A stretch of DNA of 64,000 bases from an alpha proteobacterium AAP38. Lineage in GTDB: Bacteria; Pseudomonadota; Alphaproteobacteria; Azospirillales; Azospirillaceae. The notes under the pieces were generated by a model that ran no database searches, was not told the origin of the DNA, and saw only the letters and a list, made by a program, of their open reading frames with translations. Below are positions 37,074 through 46,543 of the stretch, piece after piece. The DNA lies in contig LJHR01000005.1 of the NCBI GenBank assembly GCA_001296005.1, positions 1 to 64,000 of the forward strand, written 5' to 3'. A program made the position numbers and the translations under genes. The first letter of the stretch is position 1, and every line of letters begins with the position of its first letter.

Positions 37074-39518
37074 ATGTACCGTTCCAAATTCGTCGCGCTG
37101 ACCACGTCCGCGTTGGTCAGTGCTTTCGCCGCCTCGGCCATCGTTCCCGCTGCTCTGGCTGCCGAGGGCGAGCTGGTGCTGGAAGAGATCATCGTCACCG
37201 CCCGCAAGCGCAAGGAGGACATCCAGACCGTCCCCATCGCGATCCAGGCGCTGACCGCCGACGATTTGTCAGAGCGCAACATCACCACCCTGACCGAACT
37301 GGCGAACAACACGCCCGGCATCTCGGTCACCAACATCACCGGCGGCGCCTTCACCAACGTCTATGTGCGTGGTCTGGCGCCCGCTAACTCCTCCACCGAC
37401 CTCAATATCGAGGCCAATGTCGGTATTTTCATCGACGGCATCTATCAGACCAGCCGTAACACGGCGGACGTTCTGGGTACCGTCGACATCGCCCAGCTGG
37501 ATGTTGTGAAGGGTCCGCAGAGCGCGCTTTATGGCCGTTCCACCTTCGCCGGCGCAGTCGGCATCACCACCGCCCGCCCGACCGGTAATCCCGAGGGCAA
37601 GGCCAGCGTCACCATCGGCAATAACGGCGATTACCGGGGCAAGGTCTCCCTGTCCCGTCCGATCATCGAGGACAAGCTGGCCGGCTCCATCACGGCGTCC
37701 TGGTCCACCTATGCCGGCGAGTTCACGAACGACTTCAATAAGGAAGACAAGCTGGGCGGGTTTGAGAAGCGCGGCGTCTCGGGCGCCCTGGTCTTCACCC
37801 CGACGGAGAATTTCACGGCGACCTTCACCGGCTTTGCGACCAAGTCCACGTCTGAAATGCCGGGCCTGTCGCTGAACCCGGTGACCACGCATAATTGCGG
37901 CGGCTTCAACGCGCAGTCGCAGGCCTATCTGCTCTATTGCGGCAAGATCCCGACCAACCTGCCCATCGACGTCACCTCCACTATTCCGGAAAGCGTCTCC
38001 AAGTCCCGTCAGGGTGCCCTGGAGCTGGAATATGAGTTCGAGAATTTCTCGATCGTCAGCGTGACCGGCATCAGCGCTTCGGAGGTCTATGCCGCCAACG
38101 ACGCCGACATTTACGGCAATGGCGCGCTGTATGGCGTCTGCACCGTTGGTACCACATGCGGTGCGGCGACCGGTACCTATACCCGCACGGTTCGCGGCAA
38201 CTCCCTGCTGATCAGCAATGACGAGGTCGTGACCAAGAGCCAGGAAATCCGTATCCAGTCGCCCGACAGCGACCGGTTCCAGTGGCTGGCCGGCGCCTTC
38301 TTCTTCCAGTCCAACGTCGACAGCAAGTCCTGGGCAGGCACCACGGCCCCCGGTCTGGCCGCCAATGAGCGTCTGGTACAGGTTCTCCCCGGTTCTCCCG
38401 CTGGCACTGGCCCGCTGGCATCCTTGTCCAATCCGGGCCTGATCCTGGACCCGACCATCGTGGCCCGTCTGGCCAGCCATAACTACAAGCAGAATATCAC
38501 CCGTTCGGTGTTCGGCTCTGTCGGTTATGAAGTGGTCGATGATCTGCGCGTGTCGGCGGAAGGCCGCTACAATATCGATCGCAAGACCGACCGCTGCCTG
38601 CTGACCTTCTTCAATGCCTTTGGCCCCTGCGTTGCCGGGCAGCCCTTCCGGGGCGAGTTCAAGAGCTTCACGCCGCGCTTTACCGTTGATTACAAGGCGA
38701 CCGAAGACGTCTTCCTGTTCGCCTCGGCGGCCAAGGGCGTGCGCTCGGGCGGTTTCAACTCGCTGGCCGGCCTGTCGGACAATGAGAAGACCTTCGACGA
38801 GGAAAGCAACTGGACTTATGAAGCCGGTGTGAAGTCCTGGCTGTTTGATCGCCGCGTCATGCTGAACGCTTCGGCTTTCCGCGTGAACTGGACCAACCTG
38901 CAGCTCTCAACCTTCTCTCCCACCGCGTCCGTCGCGCAGGCCATCATCATGAATGCCGGCAAGATGGAAACGAACGGGTTCGAGGTGCAGACCGAGGTGA
39001 AGGCCACGGATATCTTGTCGGTCGGCGGTTCGGTGACCTATTCCGATCCGAAATTCGCCAAAGGCACCTATGACCCGGCCTATTCGTCGCAGTGCGGCAA
39101 TCCGTCCACCGTCTGCGATCTGGTCACCATCGCGGGCCGTGGCACCTTCGCCTCCATCGCCGGCAACCGTCCGGCCAGGTCGGTGAAGTTGCAGTACAAC
39201 ATGCATGCCACTGCCGATGTGCCGGTGTCCGCCGATTGGACCCTGGCTGGCCGTGTCGATGTTAATTACACCGGCCCCAGCTACGTCAACAGCCTGAACC
39301 TGACCACCTTTGGTGAGCGCACGCTGACCAATCTGCGTCTGGCGCTGGAAAGTGACACCTATTCGATCGCGGCCTGGGCGACCAACCTGACCGACGAGAA
39401 ATACAACGTCAACATCATCCAGCAGCCGCGCAATTACAATGTCGGCACCCAGCGCATCATGGAAGTCTATCATGGCGAGGGCCGCCGTTTCGGCGTCACG
39501 GCCTCTGCCAAGTTCTGA
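37074..39518 (+). CDS. TonB-dependent receptor
   Basis: 814 residues, signal peptide cleaved near ALAAE. TonB box region EEIIVTARKRKEDIQTVPIAIQAL, plug (about 45-165: NIEANVGIFIDGIYQTSR, QLDVVKGPQSALYGRSTFAGAVGI), then a 22-strand type barrel ending RRFGVTASAKF. There is no STN domain, so no sigma signalling. The group is the one expanded in sphingomonads and relatives for plant or aromatic compounds. Regulated promoter upstream and terminator downstream make it a single-gene unit; likely the outer-membrane importer of the island's substrate. Confidence 0.93.
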   Translation: MYRSKFVALTTSALVSAFAASAIVPAALAAEGELVLEEIIVTARKRKEDIQTVPIAIQALTADDLSERNITTLTELANNTPGISVTNITGGAFTNVYVRGLAPANSSTDLNIEANVGIFIDGIYQTSRNTADVLGTVDIAQLDVVKGPQSALYGRSTFAGAVGITTARPTGNPEGKASVTIGNNGDYRGKVSLSRPIIEDKLAGSITASWSTYAGEFTNDFNKEDKLGGFEKRGVSGALVFTPTENFTATFTGFATKSTSEMPGLSLNPVTTHNCGGFNAQSQAYLLYCGKIPTNLPIDVTSTIPESVSKSRQGALELEYEFENFSIVSVTGISASEVYAANDADIYGNGALYGVCTVGTTCGAATGTYTRTVRGNSLLISNDEVVTKSQEIRIQSPDSDRFQWLAGAFFFQSNVDSKSWAGTTAPGLAANERLVQVLPGSPAGTGPLASLSNPGLILDPTIVARLASHNYKQNITRSVFGSVGYEVVDDLRVSAEGRYNIDRKTDRCLLTFFNAFGPCVAGQPFRGEFKSFTPRFTVDYKATEDVFLFASAAKGVRSGGFNSLAGLSDNEKTFDEESNWTYEAGVKSWLFDRRVMLNASAFRVNWTNLQLSTFSPTASVAQAIIMNAGKMETNGFEVQTEVKATDILSVGGSVTYSDPKFAKGTYDPAYSSQCGNPSTVCDLVTIAGRGTFASIAGNRPARSVKLQYNMHATADVPVSADWTLAGRVDVNYTGPSYVNSLNLTTFGERTLTNLRLALESDTYSIAAWATNLTDEKYNVNIIQQPRNYNVGTQRIMEVYHGEGRRFGVTASAKF

Positions 39519-39534
39519 TGATGCAATAACGTTT

Positions 39535-39557
39535 CCCCCGGCTCGCAAGGCCGGGGG
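39535..39557 (+). terminator. Rho-independent terminator after the TonB receptor gene
   Basis: CCCCCGGC / GCCGGGGG with a 7-base loop, followed by ATTGTTGTTTT. Confidence 0.88.
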
Positions 39558-39590
39558 ATTGTTGTTTTACCATGGTTGGAGAACGCGCTT

Positions 39591-41057
39591 ATGACCCTCC
39601 GTCAGCCGATCCTGTCCCGCCGTTCCGTTGTGGGCGGCATGCTGGCCGCCGCCCCGCTGCTTGCCGCGTCGCGCGGCTGGGCCGCGGGGCCCCAGACCGT
39701 TGATGTTGTGGTGGTCGGTGCCGGCCTTGCCGGCCTGAACGCCGCCGCCATGCTGGAGGAACAGGGACTGGTGGTGCAGGTGGTGGAAGCCTCTGACCGG
39801 GTCGGGGGCCGTCTGCGCACGGGCCGGGCCGAAGGCTATCAGGCCGAACTGGGGGGCAGCGAGGTTGGCGCGCTTTATGGTCGCGTCCGCGATGCCTGCG
39901 CCCGCCACAATGTCGGGCTGACCACCAAGGGTGCCAAGGGCACCGACTTCCTGATCCATGTCGATGGTACCAGCGTGCTGACGACCGACTGGGCCAAGTC
40001 GCCGGTCAATCAGACGCGCGGAAAGGAACGTGAGTTTCTGCCCTTTATCCTGCAGAACCGTCTGATGCATGACTGGCTGCCCTTCAAGCAGACCAATGCC
40101 TGGCTGCAGCCCGAGAATTTGCAGTTCGACATTTCCGCCGCTGAACTGATGCGGTCCAAAGGTGTGTCGGAGGCTGCGATCCGTCTGGCCGATATTGACC
40201 TGAACGGCGCCAGCCTGGAGGGCGTGTCGGCCCTGTCGATTTTCCGCGATATGGCGCGCGCCCAGGTGGAAGGCTTCAAGGATCCCAACAAGCCGCAATA
40301 TGGCGGCGCATCGCTGGTGTCCGATCGCAGCTACATTGTCGGCGGGTCCGACATGCTGCCGCGGGCCATGGCCGCCGCCCTTAAACTGCCGGTGCGCCTG
40401 AACAGCCCGGTCATTGCCGTCGATCAGGCCGGTGATCAGGTCAAGACCCTGTTGGGCAACGGCGATGTGCTGACCAGCCGTTTCATGGTCATGGCCGCAC
40501 CGTTCAGCGCCGTCAGCCGTATCCGCTTCACGCCGGGCCTGCCCGATGCGCAGGCCGATGCCGTCGCCGGTGCGCGTTATTCGGCAACGACGCAGTTCCA
40601 TTTCAAGATCAAGAAGCCCTATTGGGAAAAGGACGGCCTGCCGCCCTCAATCTGGAGCAACACGTCCTTTGAACGCGCCTTCGCGCTGAAGCACCCGGAA
40701 ACGGGTGAGATCGACAGCATGATTGTCTGGGTCAATGGCGATGGCGCCACCCGCTGGGACGACCGCGACACTGCCAGACAGGTGGAACTGGTTCTGGCCG
40801 AACTGGCCCGTATCCGGCCAAGCATGGCCGGTGCCCTGGAATACAAGGTCGGCTACAGCTGGGGCCGCAATCCGTTTGTGGGTGGCAACAAGCATTTCTA
40901 TGCACCGGGTCAGGTTAAGCGCTTCGCCATGGAGATGGGCAAGCCCGCCGGTCGTGTCCATTTCGCGGGCGAGCATCTGCGCCGCTTGGAACATGGCATG
41001 GAGAGCGCCATGGAAACGGGTGAGGCGGCAGCTCTTGAAATCCTGGAAAAGATTTGA
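39591..41057 (+). CDS. Flavin amine oxidase, Tat-exported
   Basis: 488 residues from ATG 39591 with GGAG 9 bases upstream; a TTG at 39576 is the outer limit of the frame. Twin-arginine signal LSRRSVVGGMLAAAPLLAAS. FAD-binding VVVVGAGLAGLNAAAMLEEQGLVVQVVEASDRVGGRLRT is typical of the monoamine oxidase family, with the C-terminal flavin-contact block VHFAGEHLRRLEHGMESAMETGEAAA. Folded export with FAD implies a periplasmic oxidase. The next gene, 32 bases away, is a membrane cytochrome, so electrons probably go to the respiratory chain rather than to O2. Confidence 0.88.
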   Translation: MTLRQPILSRRSVVGGMLAAAPLLAASRGWAAGPQTVDVVVVGAGLAGLNAAAMLEEQGLVVQVVEASDRVGGRLRTGRAEGYQAELGGSEVGALYGRVRDACARHNVGLTTKGAKGTDFLIHVDGTSVLTTDWAKSPVNQTRGKEREFLPFILQNRLMHDWLPFKQTNAWLQPENLQFDISAAELMRSKGVSEAAIRLADIDLNGASLEGVSALSIFRDMARAQVEGFKDPNKPQYGGASLVSDRSYIVGGSDMLPRAMAAALKLPVRLNSPVIAVDQAGDQVKTLLGNGDVLTSRFMVMAAPFSAVSRIRFTPGLPDAQADAVAGARYSATTQFHFKIKKPYWEKDGLPPSIWSNTSFERAFALKHPETGEIDSMIVWVNGDGATRWDDRDTARQVELVLAELARIRPSMAGALEYKVGYSWGRNPFVGGNKHFYAPGQVKRFAMEMGKPAGRVHFAGEHLRRLEHGMESAMETGEAAALEILEKI

Positions 41058-41089
41058 CGACCGGATAAGGTCGCTGGGGGATATCGGGT

Positions 41090-42313
41090 ATGGAACAACG
41101 TGACACGAACCGACCGCTGGACAAGGTTTTGGCCTATGGCTTGCCGCTGCTGGTCCTGGTGCATGATCTGCTGACCATGATCCTGCTGCGGTCGGACAAG
41201 GCCGCACCCATCCGCGAACAGCTGCGGGGTTGGCACTATTTCCTGGGCACGGCCCTGTTCCTTTATGCCACCATGCGCCTTTGGCAATGGCTGAAGGGGC
41301 GGGCGCCGGGGCCGCAGGTGCCGCTGCCGCCGCGTGCCAAGGCCTGGGTCATGGCCCTCGTCAATGCCACCTACCTTATGTTCTTCGCAGCCCCGCTGCT
41401 GGGTGTGCTGGTGGTGTGGAGCCACGGGATGGACCTGCATCTGGGGCCCATCCCGATCCCGGCCCTGCTGGGTGAAAGCCGCGAAGTCTGGCTGTTCACG
41501 GGCTATTTCCATTCCGGGGTCAGCACCAGCTTGCTGGTGCTGAAGCTGGCGGCCCTGCTGACGGCTGTCTGGTTCCTGTTCCGCCACGGACGTGGCCTGC
41601 TCGGATCTTTTCCGCCGGGCTTCGGCCTGTTTGTACTGCTCAGCTTCTCCTCGTCGGTTTTCGCGTTGTCGACCTTCAAGTCGTATGAGCGGGGGCCGGG
41701 TGCGGTTGCCATCTTCCTTGGTATCTGTGCGGCCATCTGGGGCCTGTCGCGGCTGGTCCGCCGGGGCCGGGTGACGGCGGTGTCCAATCCGGACGCGGTG
41801 CGCGGTGTGGTGCCGGCGGCGGTGGCGGCCATCGCCGTTGTCGTGGTCGGCATGTACGGCCCGCACATGCTGTTCCGCGTCTCCCCCTTCGCGCAGGGGC
41901 AGCGGGTGGAAGCGGCGGCCCATGTCACCTCGCACGAAGCGCCCCTGGTTATCGAGCAATTGCCGCCCGAAACCGACTTTGAACGCAAGGTCCGGGCCGA
42001 GACGTTCAAATGGTGCACCTTCTGCCACACCATGAACAAGGGCGGGGCGCATATGGTCGGCCCCAACCTCTATGGCATCATGGGTCAGAAGATCGCCACC
42101 GTCCCCAACTTCCCCTATGGCGACAGCCTGGCCGCCCATGGCGCGGCGGGAGAGGTATGGACGGATGAGAATTTGGCGAAGTTCCTGGCCAATCCCGATG
42201 CCTTCGCCCCCGGCACCTCCATGGTTGTGTCATCGGGCAACATCACGGACCCGGAAACGCAGAAGGCGCTCATCACCATTTTGAAGCGCGAAACGGGGTC
42301 TGCCGCACCCTGA
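41090..42313 (+). CDS. Cytochrome b561-like / cytochrome c fusion
   Basis: 407 residues. The N-terminal half has about six membrane helices with His residues fit to hold heme b (VLVHDLL, RGWHYFLG, FTGYFHSGVS, VWSHGMDLH), like the cytochrome b561 group. Residues from about 295 form a periplasmic class I cytochrome c: CTFCH at 309-313, GPNLYGIMGQKIATVPNFPYGDSL, and a Met ligand in PGTSMVV. The c domain most resembles small respiratory c-type cytochromes. As the partner of the exported flavin oxidase it would pass substrate electrons to quinone or to a terminal oxidase. A terminator follows. Confidence 0.87.
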   Translation: MEQRDTNRPLDKVLAYGLPLLVLVHDLLTMILLRSDKAAPIREQLRGWHYFLGTALFLYATMRLWQWLKGRAPGPQVPLPPRAKAWVMALVNATYLMFFAAPLLGVLVVWSHGMDLHLGPIPIPALLGESREVWLFTGYFHSGVSTSLLVLKLAALLTAVWFLFRHGRGLLGSFPPGFGLFVLLSFSSSVFALSTFKSYERGPGAVAIFLGICAAIWGLSRLVRRGRVTAVSNPDAVRGVVPAAVAAIAVVVVGMYGPHMLFRVSPFAQGQRVEAAAHVTSHEAPLVIEQLPPETDFERKVRAETFKWCTFCHTMNKGGAHMVGPNLYGIMGQKIATVPNFPYGDSLAAHGAAGEVWTDENLAKFLANPDAFAPGTSMVVSSGNITDPETQKALITILKRETGSAAP

Positions 42314-42336
42314 CCCTTGCTGATATCCGCCAAGCG

Positions 42337-42362
42337 ACGGCCCGCCCCAACCGGCGGGCCGT
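42337..42362 (+). terminator. Rho-independent terminator after the cytochrome fusion gene
   Basis: ACGGCCCGCC / GGCGGGCCGT, perfect 10-bp arms with a 6-base loop, followed by TTTT... (GTTTTGC). Confidence 0.88.
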
Positions 42363-42398
42363 TTTGCATTGGTGAGAGAGGGAATCGCGCGACGCCCA

Positions 42399-42411
42399 TC
42401 CGCACAGCGGT
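42399..42411. promoter_or_regulatory. Degenerate IclR-type operator upstream of hyuA
   Basis: TCCGCACAGCGGT: one mismatch to TCCR-N5-YGGA, 87 bases before the HyuA ATG. The final GGT is shared with the degenerate copy at 60886. Confidence 0.35.
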
Positions 42412-42497
42412 CAAACAGGTCTCCGCCGATAGTCGCGGGCCACGGTTCCGGTACTGCTGACATAGAAATTTGACCGCTTCCAAAACAGGGGGATGCG

Positions 42498-44546
42498 ATG
42501 GGTTACCGTTTGGGCGTCGATGTGGGGGGCACCTTCACCGACCTGCTGCTGTTCAATGATACGACGGGCGCCTTCTGGCGGCACAAGACCCCGTCCACAC
42601 CGGCGGACAGCTCCGTCGGCATCCTGAACGGCGTTACCGCCATTTGTGACAAGGCGGGGATTACGCCGGCTGACGTGGAATTCTTCCTGCACGGAACCAC
42701 GGTTGCCACCAATGCCGTGCTGGAAGGCAAGGGCGCAAAGGTCGGCCTGATCGTCACCGAAGGTTACCGCCAGATCATGCAGATCGCGCGCTCCTTCGTG
42801 CCGGGCGGTCTGGCCGGCTGGATCGTCTGGCCGAAGCCGGAGCCGCTGGCCCGGCTGGAGGACACGTTCGAGATCAAGGGCCGCATGGATGCCCAGGGTA
42901 ATGAACTGCGCCCCATCGACGAGGCCAATATCCGCGAAGCACTGCTGAAGCTGAAGGCGAAGGGCGTAGAGGCGGTCACCGTCTCCCTGATCAACGCCTA
43001 CCTTAACGGTGCGCATGAGAAGCGTGTGGGCGAACTGGTGGCGGAGATCCTGCCGGGTGTGCCCGTGTCGCTGTCTCATGAGGTCCTACCCGAGATGCAG
43101 GAATATGAGCGCACGCTGACCACCGTCGCCAATGCCTCCGTCCGCCCCATCGTGGGCCGCTATGTCCGCAACCTGCGTGAAAAGCTGCGGTCGGCGGGCA
43201 TGGCCGGCTCGCTGTCGCTGCTGCGTTCCGATGGCGGCTTGATGTCGTCGGAGAAGTCGGAAGAACACCCCGTCTCCCTGCTGATGTCCGGCCCTGCCGG
43301 CGGTGTCACGGGTGCGCTGTGGGTCGGTGCCAATTCCGGCATCCGCAACATCCTGACGCTGGATGTGGGCGGTACCTCCACCGACGTGGCCCTGATCGAA
43401 AATCTTGATCCGCGCCGGGTGCGGACGACCGAGGTCGGGCACCTGGCTGTCCGCGCGTCGTCGCTGGATGTGAAGACGGTGGGTGCCGGCGGTGGTTCCA
43501 TCGCCTATGTGCCGGAACTGACCAAGGCCCTGCGCGTCGGCCCGCAATCGGCAGGTGCCGTGCCGGGTCCCGTCGCCTATGGCAAGGGCGGCCAGCTTCC
43601 GACCGTGACCGACGCCAATGTCGTCCTGGGCTATCTGCCGGAGGCGCTGCTTGGCGGCACCTTCAAGCTGGACCGCGAAGGGGCGAAGAAGGCGGTGCAG
43701 ACCATCGCCGATACGCTGGGCATTGATCTCTACGCCGCTGCGCGCGGCATCATCGATATCGTGAACGAGAACATGTTCGGCGCGCTGCGCATGATCTCGG
43801 TCCAGCAGGGCTATGATCCGCGCGACTTCGCGCTGATGGGCTTTGGTGGTGCCGGCCCGCTGCATGTCAATGCCGTGGCCCGTCTGATGGGGTCGTGGCC
43901 GGCGGTGTCGCCCGTCTCCCCCGGCGTGCTGTGCGCGTTGGGCGATGCGACGACGCGCATGCGCACCGAAACCGCCCGTTCCTTCTCCCGCCGGTTTGAT
44001 GAAACGGACGAGGCGGAGGTGATCGCGCTCTTGGAATCCATGGCCGCCCAGACGCGGGATGAGCTAAAGGCCGAGGGCATCAAGGATGCCGACATCACCA
44101 GCCTGTTCGAGATCGACGTGCGTTACGAAGGCCAGGCCTTCGAGGTTCCGCTGTCCATCGATCCGGAAACCCTGCGCCGCGACGGTCTGGCCGGGGTGAC
44201 CAAACGCTTTGATGAGGAGCATCACCGCCTGTTCACCTTCAACATGCCCTCGCCGCATGAACTGGTGAACCTGCGCGCGGTCGCCCTGGGTCCGGTCCTG
44301 GACCTGCCGGCGGCAGAGCTGCCTAAGGGCAATGGCGATCCGTCGGCGGCCAAGATCCGCGATCATGAGCTGTGGATGGACGGCAAGATGTTGCCGGCAA
44401 TCATCTATGACCGTGCCAAGCTGAAGGCCGGCGACCTGATCCCGGGTCCCGCCATCGTCATCGAAATGGACAGCACGACGCTGATCGAGGCCGGCTGTGA
44501 CGGCCTGGTCGACCGCGTCGGCAATATCCTGATCAACCCGCGCTGA
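42498..44546 (+). CDS. hyuA: Hydantoinase/oxoprolinase subunit A
   Basis: 682 residues, the usual length. N-terminal actin-like ATPase motif GYRLGVDVGGTFTDLLLF, FFLHGTTVATNAVLEGKG, a middle domain with LTLDVGGTSTDVALIE and TVGAGGGSIAYV, and the C-terminal SLF-like end. ATP-dependent enzymes of this family open hydantoins or 5-oxoproline, or carboxylate ketones (acetone and acetophenone carboxylases). It is coupled to subunit B 15 bases downstream. No racemase, carbamoylase or carboxylase gamma subunit is nearby, so the reaction is open. AGGGGG precedes the ATG. Confidence 0.9.
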   Translation: MGYRLGVDVGGTFTDLLLFNDTTGAFWRHKTPSTPADSSVGILNGVTAICDKAGITPADVEFFLHGTTVATNAVLEGKGAKVGLIVTEGYRQIMQIARSFVPGGLAGWIVWPKPEPLARLEDTFEIKGRMDAQGNELRPIDEANIREALLKLKAKGVEAVTVSLINAYLNGAHEKRVGELVAEILPGVPVSLSHEVLPEMQEYERTLTTVANASVRPIVGRYVRNLREKLRSAGMAGSLSLLRSDGGLMSSEKSEEHPVSLLMSGPAGGVTGALWVGANSGIRNILTLDVGGTSTDVALIENLDPRRVRTTEVGHLAVRASSLDVKTVGAGGGSIAYVPELTKALRVGPQSAGAVPGPVAYGKGGQLPTVTDANVVLGYLPEALLGGTFKLDREGAKKAVQTIADTLGIDLYAAARGIIDIVNENMFGALRMISVQQGYDPRDFALMGFGGAGPLHVNAVARLMGSWPAVSPVSPGVLCALGDATTRMRTETARSFSRRFDETDEAEVIALLESMAAQTRDELKAEGIKDADITSLFEIDVRYEGQAFEVPLSIDPETLRRDGLAGVTKRFDEEHHRLFTFNMPSPHELVNLRAVALGPVLDLPAAELPKGNGDPSAAKIRDHELWMDGKMLPAIIYDRAKLKAGDLIPGPAIVIEMDSTTLIEAGCDGLVDRVGNILINPR

Positions 44547-44561
44547 AGGGGAGTTTGATCC

Positions 44562-46433
44562 ATGGCCGCGACTATCATCCAGACCAACAACGCCCCCTTC
44601 AACAAGGTCAGCATCGACCCGGTGACCCTTGAGGTCATCGAAAACGCCCTGCGCAATGCCCGTATCGAGATGGATGCGACGCTGGTGCGCACCGCCATGT
44701 CGCCGGGCATCCGTGAACAGGGCGATGCCTTTCCTCTGATCGCCGACCGCACCGGTCAGATGATCGTGGGGCAGTTCGGTTCCTATATCGGCCCCTTCCT
44801 GGAAGGGTTCGATGGCACCGTCGAGGAAGGTGACATGATCATGCTGTCCGACCCCTACTCGGTCGGCGGCGCCATCAGCCATCTCAATGACTGGCTGGTC
44901 CTTCTGCCGGTGTTCAAGGATGGCCGTCTGGTCGCCTATACGTCCATGTTCGGTCACCAGTCGGACATTGGCGGCAAGGTCGTAGGCTCGATGCCTATCG
45001 ACGCCACCTCGATCTTTGAGGAAGGGGTGCGTATCCCGCCCATCAAGATCTATTCCAAGGGCGTTTATAATGCGGATGTGATCAAGTTGATCATGGCGCA
45101 GACGCGCAAGCCCGACTGGTGTACCGCCGATCTGAACGCCCTGATCGCGTCGTGCCGCGTGGCTGCCCGCCGCGTGGTGGAAATGTGCGAGCGCTTTGGC
45201 GACGATGTCTTCGCCGCCGCAACGGACGAACTGCTGGCCCGCAACTACCGCGCCATGAAGCAGCTGATCGCCAGCTCCATCAGCGAGGAGAAGGTCAGCT
45301 TCGAGGATTATATCTGCGACGACGGTATGGGCTTCGGCCCCTACAAGATCCGCTGCACCATGCATCGCGAAGGCGACATCGTGGTGCTGGATTTCGACGG
45401 TACCGATCCGCAAAGCCCGGCCTCGATCAACTTCTTCCTGAATGAAAACATGCTGAAGATGTTCTTCGGCATCTATCTGATCATGGTCTTCGACCCGCAG
45501 GTGCTGTTCAATGACGGCTATTACGACCTGATCCGGGTGAAGATCCCCGAAGGCTCGCTACTGAAGCCGAAATTCCCAGCCGCCTTGTCGGGCCGCACCC
45601 ACGCGCTGGGCCGGCTGTTCGACATCATGGGCGGGCTGCTGGGCCAGAAGACGCCGGAATTCCTGAATGCCGCCGGCTTCTCGTCCTCCCCGCACCTGTT
45701 CTATTCGGGTTATGACGCCAAGGGCCGCTGGTTCCAGCTGTTCCAGATCGGGTTCGGTGGCATTCCGGGCCGTCCGCTGGGCGATGGGCCGGACGGGCAC
45801 TCGCTGTTCCCCGGCTTCACCAATGTCCCGAATGAGTTCCTGGAGCGGTACTTCCCGCTGGTCATCGAACGGTATGAAACGGTGGCCGACAGCGGCGGTG
45901 CGGGCCTGCATCGTGGCGGTAACGGCATCATCATGTCCTACCGCTTCCTGGCATCGGGTACCATCGCCATCCATGATGACCGCTGGTTCACCATGCCTTG
46001 GGGCGTGAATGGCGGTGAACCCGGTGCGCGTGCCCGCAAGATCCTGGAAAAGCCCGACGGCACCCAGATCGTGGTGGGCAACAAGCTGGAGAACCTGACC
46101 ATCGAGGCCGGCGACCAGCTGCATTTCATCACTTGGGGTGGCGGTGGCTGGGGCGACCCGCTGCTGCGGGAGCCGACCCTGCTGGAACTGGAGCTGGAGC
46201 GCGGACTGGTCACGGTTGAAGGCGCCAAGCGTTACGGTGTCGTGCTGGTCGATGGCAAGGTCGATGCTGCTGCCACCGAGGTGCTGCGGGCCAAGATGCG
46301 GGCGGAGCGGGGGCCGGTGACGTCGGTCTTCAACTACGGCCCCGACATCGATACGCTGCGCGCCAACAGTCTGGCCGAAACCGGCCTGCCGGCGCCGAAG
46401 CCGCCGGTGAAGCTGGCGCATTTCGCGGCGTGA
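44562..46433 (+). CDS. hyuB: Hydantoinase/oxoprolinase subunit B
   Basis: 623 residues, longer than the common 520-590. DPVTLEVIENALRNARIEMDATLVRTAMSPGIREQGD, the catalytic-domain DPYSVGGAISHLNDW, GMGFGPYKIRCTMHREGDIVVLDFDGTDPQSPASINFF, AGLHRGGNGIIMSYRFLASG and the end GGGWGDPLLR are family hallmarks. It forms a complex with HyuA and carries the catalytic site. The extra C-terminal 50 residues (ERGLVTVEGAKRYGVVLVDG) resemble the small third domain sometimes encoded separately. A large hairpin follows, so this closes the operon. Confidence 0.9.
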   Translation: MAATIIQTNNAPFNKVSIDPVTLEVIENALRNARIEMDATLVRTAMSPGIREQGDAFPLIADRTGQMIVGQFGSYIGPFLEGFDGTVEEGDMIMLSDPYSVGGAISHLNDWLVLLPVFKDGRLVAYTSMFGHQSDIGGKVVGSMPIDATSIFEEGVRIPPIKIYSKGVYNADVIKLIMAQTRKPDWCTADLNALIASCRVAARRVVEMCERFGDDVFAAATDELLARNYRAMKQLIASSISEEKVSFEDYICDDGMGFGPYKIRCTMHREGDIVVLDFDGTDPQSPASINFFLNENMLKMFFGIYLIMVFDPQVLFNDGYYDLIRVKIPEGSLLKPKFPAALSGRTHALGRLFDIMGGLLGQKTPEFLNAAGFSSSPHLFYSGYDAKGRWFQLFQIGFGGIPGRPLGDGPDGHSLFPGFTNVPNEFLERYFPLVIERYETVADSGGAGLHRGGNGIIMSYRFLASGTIAIHDDRWFTMPWGVNGGEPGARARKILEKPDGTQIVVGNKLENLTIEAGDQLHFITWGGGGWGDPLLREPTLLELELERGLVTVEGAKRYGVVLVDGKVDAAATEVLRAKMRAERGPVTSVFNYGPDIDTLRANSLAETGLPAPKPPVKLAHFAA

Positions 46434-46444
46434 TTTGGGGGACG

Positions 46445-46498
46445 GTGGTACCCTCACCCTCCCGAACGCGTCAGCCGATGGGAGGGTGAGGGTACCAC
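46445..46498. repeat. Long perfect inverted repeat after hyuB
   Basis: Two 19-base arms (46445-46463 and 46480-46498) are exact reverse complements around a 16-base loop. Arm ends: GTGGTACCCTCACCC and GGGTGAGGGTACCAC. It is followed by CCCCTTCTTC, not a T tract. It may be a terminator or an extragenic palindromic repeat. Confidence 0.75.
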
Positions 46499-46543
46499 GG
46501 CCCCTTCTTCAGACTACCAGTCCCAATCCTGACGGAGCATCCC

